DNA from: JAVBMJ01 sp031551275
GTDB taxonomy: Bacteria; Bacteroidota; Bacteroidia; Bacteroidales; Rikenellaceae
NCBI GenBank assembly: GCA_031551275.1
Contig: JAVBNX010000011.1
Location: forward strand, 1 to 64,000
Length of the DNA: 64,000 nucleotides
Reading direction: 5' to 3'
Both the position numbers and the translations under genes were made by a program. This document shows, piece after piece, positions 60,778 to 64,000 of this stretch. A model generated the notes under the pieces. The model was not told the origin of the DNA, did no database searches, and worked only from the letters and a program-made list of their open reading frames with translations. How positions within the stretch are numbered: position 1 is the stretch's first letter; every line of letters starts with the position of its first letter.

Positions 60778-61602
60778 ATGGCCCGAAAACCAGAAAAGTC
60801 ATCCGATGAGATGACTTTTTTTGAGCATCTCGACGCACTGCGCCCCCACCTGGTGCGCAGCGCCTTCGCTTTGGTGACCTGCTTCGTGGCTGCCTTCGTG
60901 GCCAAGCACTATCTGATCGACTCGGTCCTGATGGCCCCCTGCGACCCCGGTTTCCCGTTGAACCGCCTGCTGGCCTGGCTCGCCGCACTGACCGGCAACA
61001 CCGGCGCCATCCTTCCGGGCCTGGATTTCTCGATGATCAACACCACCATGGCCGGCCAGTTCAACCTCCACGTGCGCATTTCGCTGATCGCCGCGTTGGT
61101 CGTCGCCGCGCCCTACCTGGCCTGGGAGCTCTGGCAATTCATCAAACCGGCCCTGACCCCGAAAGAATTGAAGGGCAGCCGGATGTTCGTCTTTTTCGTC
61201 TCCTTGTGCTTTTTTACCGGAGTTCTGTTCGGCTACTTTGTGATCGCACCCCTGACCGTCAACTTCTTAGCGGGCTACACGGCCAGCGCCAGGATCGTCA
61301 ACATGATCGACGCGGGCTCCTACCTCTCCACGGTCGCCAACCTCGCGCTGTGCTGTGGACTGGTCTTCGAGTTGCCCCTGCTGGTCTGGTTTCTGGCCCG
61401 CATGGGGATCCTCACCCCGGCCTTTATGAAGAAATACCGCCGCCACGCCATCGTGGCCCTCGCGATCCTCTCGGCGGTAATTACCCCGCCCGATATCATG
61501 AGCCTGTTCCTGGTCTGGCTGCCCCTCTACGGCCTCTACGAAGCCAGCATAGGCATAGCCGCCCGCGTCGAGCGGCAAAGAAACGCCGATAGAGTGCCGT
61601 AA
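60778..61602 (+). CDS. tatC: Sec-independent translocase protein TatC
   Basis: A 274-residue protein with six membrane helices. The N-terminal EMTFFEHLDALRPHLVRS is the conserved region that binds twin-arginine signals. The periplasmic loop contains MAGQFNLHVRISL, and VITPPDIMS lies before the last helix. Its likely substrates are encoded just across the divergent promoter. Confidence 0.95.
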   Translation: MARKPEKSSDEMTFFEHLDALRPHLVRSAFALVTCFVAAFVAKHYLIDSVLMAPCDPGFPLNRLLAWLAALTGNTGAILPGLDFSMINTTMAGQFNLHVRISLIAALVVAAPYLAWELWQFIKPALTPKELKGSRMFVFFVSLCFFTGVLFGYFVIAPLTVNFLAGYTASARIVNMIDAGSYLSTVANLALCCGLVFELPLLVWFLARMGILTPAFMKKYRRHAIVALAILSAVITPPDIMSLFLVWLPLYGLYEASIGIAARVERQRNADRVP

Positions 61603-61619
61603 TTCACAACTCATCCTGC

Positions 61620-62120
61620 ATGAAAAAGTGGCTATATCTATCATGCCTTTTGGTGTTCTTGTTTGCGGCAATATTGTTTGTTGACAGGCAGGTCTGTGTG
61701 AAAAAAAGAATTTTACAACATCATTTGTGGGAATATAAAGATGGGGATAGAATCAGACCCGGAGATTTTATCGACACCAAACACGCGTATTTAAGTGGCG
61801 ATACTATTGTATTTGACTATAATACTCCTATCTCGGATACAATTGCCGGCATGACCCTATGTGTAAAAGGTGCTACTGACAATACGCGTATTATTGAAAA
61901 GATAAACGACATTGTAAAGATAGGCGAACCATATGAAGACGAATATATAAGCTATCAACGCGATACAGCTGTTTATGAATACAAAGGAGGTCAGGGTATG
62001 GATACCTTAATCATAAAATGCCAATATTTCAATGTAATGAAACTGCAAGACCCCAAAACAGGCAAAATTGCCAGATACTCCATGAAAGGAGTTGGTTGGG
62101 TACATTATCTCTTCAAATAG
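61620..62120 (+). CDS. AT-rich membrane-anchored protein of unknown function
   Basis: A 166-residue protein with one N-terminal hydrophobic helix (WLYLSCLLVFLFAAILFV) that is a signal anchor or signal peptide. The remainder is hydrophilic and beta-rich, with no recognised motif. Codon use is strikingly AT-rich compared with the neighbouring tatC gene, much like the gene at 11825-12385. It starts 17 bases after tatC but is probably not functionally linked. Confidence 0.68.
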   Translation: MKKWLYLSCLLVFLFAAILFVDRQVCVKKRILQHHLWEYKDGDRIRPGDFIDTKHAYLSGDTIVFDYNTPISDTIAGMTLCVKGATDNTRIIEKINDIVKIGEPYEDEYISYQRDTAVYEYKGGQGMDTLIIKCQYFNVMKLQDPKTGKIARYSMKGVGWVHYLFK

Positions 62121-62174
62121 ATTTAGGCAATGAGTAAAGCCTATCTTATAAAAGAAGCCGAAGCGCCGGAAAAC

Positions 62175-62630
62175 CTACCTGATCCTGTCGATTGAACGCA
62201 CCAGCGCCTCGTCCTTGATGATCCCCCTGAGCGCCAGCCAGATGCAGATGGCCGCCAGCACGGGGAACACCGACGCCGCATTGAACGTAAACCCGTATCC
62301 GGGATACTGCGTTACCATGCGGTAAGTCAGAACGATGTAGTAGACGATATAGACCATCGCGCCCAAAAGCAGCACGAATTCCACCCCGCACAAACGGATC
62401 TGCAACGGCCTGTTCCTGTAACAGAATATACAAACCGTCGGGACCAGCACGCACAGCACCAAAAGGGCGAACATGGCCCACATCGTCCCCAGGGGCGGGT
62501 AGGCCGAGATCGAAAACTCGACCATCCCTTCCGGCGATTCATACCGGAATCCCGCCAGCGGCAGGGCGGCGGTCAGGGTCGTGAACAGTACGGCCAACAA
62601 AAGCCACAGGGTCTGAATGCGTTGCAACAT
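62175..62630 (-). CDS. DUF4293 membrane protein
   Basis: A 151-residue protein with four hydrophobic helices starting MLQRIQTLWLLLAVLF, the usual DUF4293 beginning; the family is confined to Bacteroidota and has no known function. I set the start at 62630, because the longer open frame runs antisense-like into the glycosyltransferase gene in another frame. It begins two bases after that gene's stop. Confidence 0.85.
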   Translation of the reverse strand: MLQRIQTLWLLLAVLFTTLTAALPLAGFRYESPEGMVEFSISAYPPLGTMWAMFALLVLCVLVPTVCIFCYRNRPLQIRLCGVEFVLLLGAMVYIVYYIVLTYRMVTQYPGYGFTFNAASVFPVLAAICIWLALRGIIKDEALVRSIDRIR

Positions 62631-62632
62631 AA

Positions 62633-63592
62633 TTAAATCCTTTCGTCTATATTGTATGAATTCCTGTCGCCCGAGGCCCTCTGGATCATCTCGCCCAGGA
62701 ATCCGGCCAGAAACAACATCACACCCAGCACGATAGCCAGCAACGCGATATAGAACAACGGCTGGTCGGCCACGCTGCGCGCCACAAGGTCGTGCGCCTG
62801 CCTGTAAAGTTTCTCCGCGATGATCCACACCACAGTAATGAACCCGATAATGAACATCAGCGACCCCATGCTCCCGAAGAAGTACATGGGTCGTTTGCCG
62901 AATTTGCCGAGGAACATCACGCTGATCAGGTCCAGATACCCCTTGAACACCCTCTCCCAGCCGAATTTGGTCACCCCGTACTTGCGCGCCCGGTGCTGGA
63001 CCACCTTTTCGCCGATCTTCTTGAAGCCGTTCCATTTGGCGATGATGGGGATGTAGCGGTGCATCTCCCCATACACCTCGATGCTCTTGACCACCTTGAG
63101 CTTATAGGCTTTCAGCCCGCAGTTGAAATCGTGCAACTTGATCCCCGACGCGATCCGCGCCGTGCGGTTGAACAGCTTGCTGGGTATGGTCTTGCCCAAC
63201 GGGTCGAAACGCTTCTTCTTCCACCCCGACACGATGTCGTAGCCCTCCTCGGTAATCATCCGGTAGAGCTCCGGGATCTCGTCGGGCGAGTCCTGCAAAT
63301 CCGCGTCCATGGTAATGACCACTTTGCCTGTTGCCGCCTCGAACCCGCAGTACAGCGCCGCCGACTTGCCGTAGTTGCGCCGGAATTTGATCCCGTGCAC
63401 CAATTTATCGCCCGCCGCGAGGCTTTCGATTACCTCCCACGACGTGTCGGTCGATCCGTCGTCCACAAAAATAATCTCACAACTCAGCTTCGCCTCGTCG
63501 GTCGCACGCCTAATCCAGGCGTGCAGCTCGGGCAGCGACTCCTCCTCGTTCAAAAGGGGAATAACCAGGGAAACGTCTAATTGGTCGCTCAT
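62633..63592 (-). CDS. GtrB/DPM1-like family 2 glycosyltransferase
   Basis: A 319-residue enzyme. Its GT2 domain has VSLVIPLLNEEESL, FVDDGSTDTS and the metal-binding MDADLQDSP. Two C-terminal membrane helices (FIIGFITVVWIIA and LLAIVLGVMLFLAGF) follow. This layout is that of polyprenyl-phosphate glycosyltransferases, which load a sugar onto a lipid carrier for transfer outside the cytoplasm. It follows the DUF4199 gene by 12 bases, a pairing common in Bacteroidota. Confidence 0.92.
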   Translation of the reverse strand: MSDQLDVSLVIPLLNEEESLPELHAWIRRATDEAKLSCEIIFVDDGSTDTSWEVIESLAAGDKLVHGIKFRRNYGKSAALYCGFEAATGKVVITMDADLQDSPDEIPELYRMITEEGYDIVSGWKKKRFDPLGKTIPSKLFNRTARIASGIKLHDFNCGLKAYKLKVVKSIEVYGEMHRYIPIIAKWNGFKKIGEKVVQHRARKYGVTKFGWERVFKGYLDLISVMFLGKFGKRPMYFFGSMGSLMFIIGFITVVWIIAEKLYRQAHDLVARSVADQPLFYIALLAIVLGVMLFLAGFLGEMIQRASGDRNSYNIDERI

Positions 63593-63604
63593 AATACCGC
63601 AAAT

Positions 63605-64000
63605 TTACTCAACATCGGCGAAGGGGTCGCCGTCCTTTTTAATGAACACCGAAAGGAAAAGCCCTACGAAAGTGCCGTATATCAGCATATTGATCATGCC
63701 GCCCAGCACCATGACCACCGGGTTTTTCTGCATCGCCCCGGCCATTTTTAACGCCATGTCGTATTGTTCCGGCGCGGCGGATTCGAAGGCCGCCATGCTT
63801 CTTTCGATCTGCTCCATGTAGTAGGGGGGATCCACCCAGGCCCTGAGGATGTAGTTGCACAGCCCGGCGATAAAGCCCGTGAAAAGCATCATCGAGGCGA
63901 TGTACCCCAGGCTCTGCCCGTAGGTAAACCCCGCGCTGCCGTACTTGGCGGCACGCTTGTGGCCGGAGATCAGCACAAAGGTTACCATCGTCATAAATAT
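63605..64000 (-). CDS. DUF4199 membrane protein, truncated by the window edge
   Basis: The C-terminal 131 or so codons of a small membrane protein are visible. GYIASMMLFTGFIAGLCNYI and the final helix match the DUF4199 family, usually about 170 residues with four helices. The frame stays open to base 64000, so the N-terminus lies beyond the window even though in-frame Met codons occur near the edge. Confidence 0.8.
   Translation of the reverse strand: MFMTMVTFVLISGHKRAAKYGSAGFTYGQSLGYIASMMLFTGFIAGLCNYILRAWVDPPYYMEQIERSMAAFESAAPEQYDMALKMAGAMQKNPVVMVLGGMINMLIYGTFVGLFLSVFIKKDGDPFADVE

Overview
The window comes from a GC-rich member of the phylum Bacteroidota, most likely order Bacteroidales and possibly a Rikenellaceae/Alistipes-like gut lineage. 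The phylum call rests on TAnnTTTG -7 boxes with TTG -33 boxes, SusC/SusD genes, type III glutamine synthetase, and families that are almost confined to Bacteroidota (LruC-domain protein, DUF4491, DUF4919, DUF4199, DUF4293). The family-level guess is weak. No tRNA, rRNA, CRISPR array, phage or insertion sequence was recognised.

Layout. 1-935: end of a glycogen branching enzyme gene. 999-2560: a TrpB2-type tryptophan synthase gene behind a complete tryptophan attenuator (leader peptide with three consecutive Trp codons, then an intrinsic terminator). 2562-4577: an LruC-domain lipoprotein. 4888-7466: a rightward cluster of membrane metallophosphoesterase, a reductase-deaminase with the reverse domain order of RibD, and DUF4491. 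7467-10618: a leftward trio of exported proteins (DUF4919, clostripain-like protease, thioredoxin-like lipoprotein). 10824-13044: a leftward trio of dihydroorotate-dehydrogenase-like protein, AT-rich exported protein and YggS. 13115-15454: a C69 dipeptidase and an acetyltransferase.

15517-35118 is the main accessory region, a polysaccharide utilization locus of about 20 kb. A ten-gene leftward operon encodes a NagB-like deaminase, SusC, SusD, an IPT-domain lipoprotein, two PL6 lyases, a PL17 lyase, an unassigned beta-helix lipoprotein, an exported creatininase-family hydrolase and a DUF5123-type beta-helix protein, and ends at a strong terminator. Divergently lie a NagA-like deacetylase with an apparent signal peptide and a LacI-family regulator. 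Both divergent promoters carry a CGTTAA-centred element just downstream of the -7 box; one copy is a perfect 12-bp palindrome. PL6 plus PL17 is the classical alginate-degrading pair, but NagA, NagB and an amidohydrolase-type creatininase point to an amino sugar. The substrate may therefore be an unusual uronic acid and amino sugar glycan.

35115-37670 holds a PTP-like phosphatase, galactokinase and TruA. 37767-46524 is a co-directional housekeeping run (dapB, lepB, yigZ, pyrB, pyrI, uvrA, M16 protease, O-methyltransferase). gpmI and alaS follow leftward, then two tandem M23 peptidases rightward. 52751-53305 is an unexplained gene-free block with several strong stem-loops, beside glnN. An FkbM methyltransferase and an Fsr-like exporter come next. 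57888-61602 pairs a minimal Tat translocase (TatA, TatC) with two divergent Tat-signal proteins; one is a NapH/NapG-like polyferredoxin whose twin-arginine motif is internal. The window ends with an AT-rich orphan, DUF4293, a GtrB-like glycosyltransferase and a truncated DUF4199 gene.
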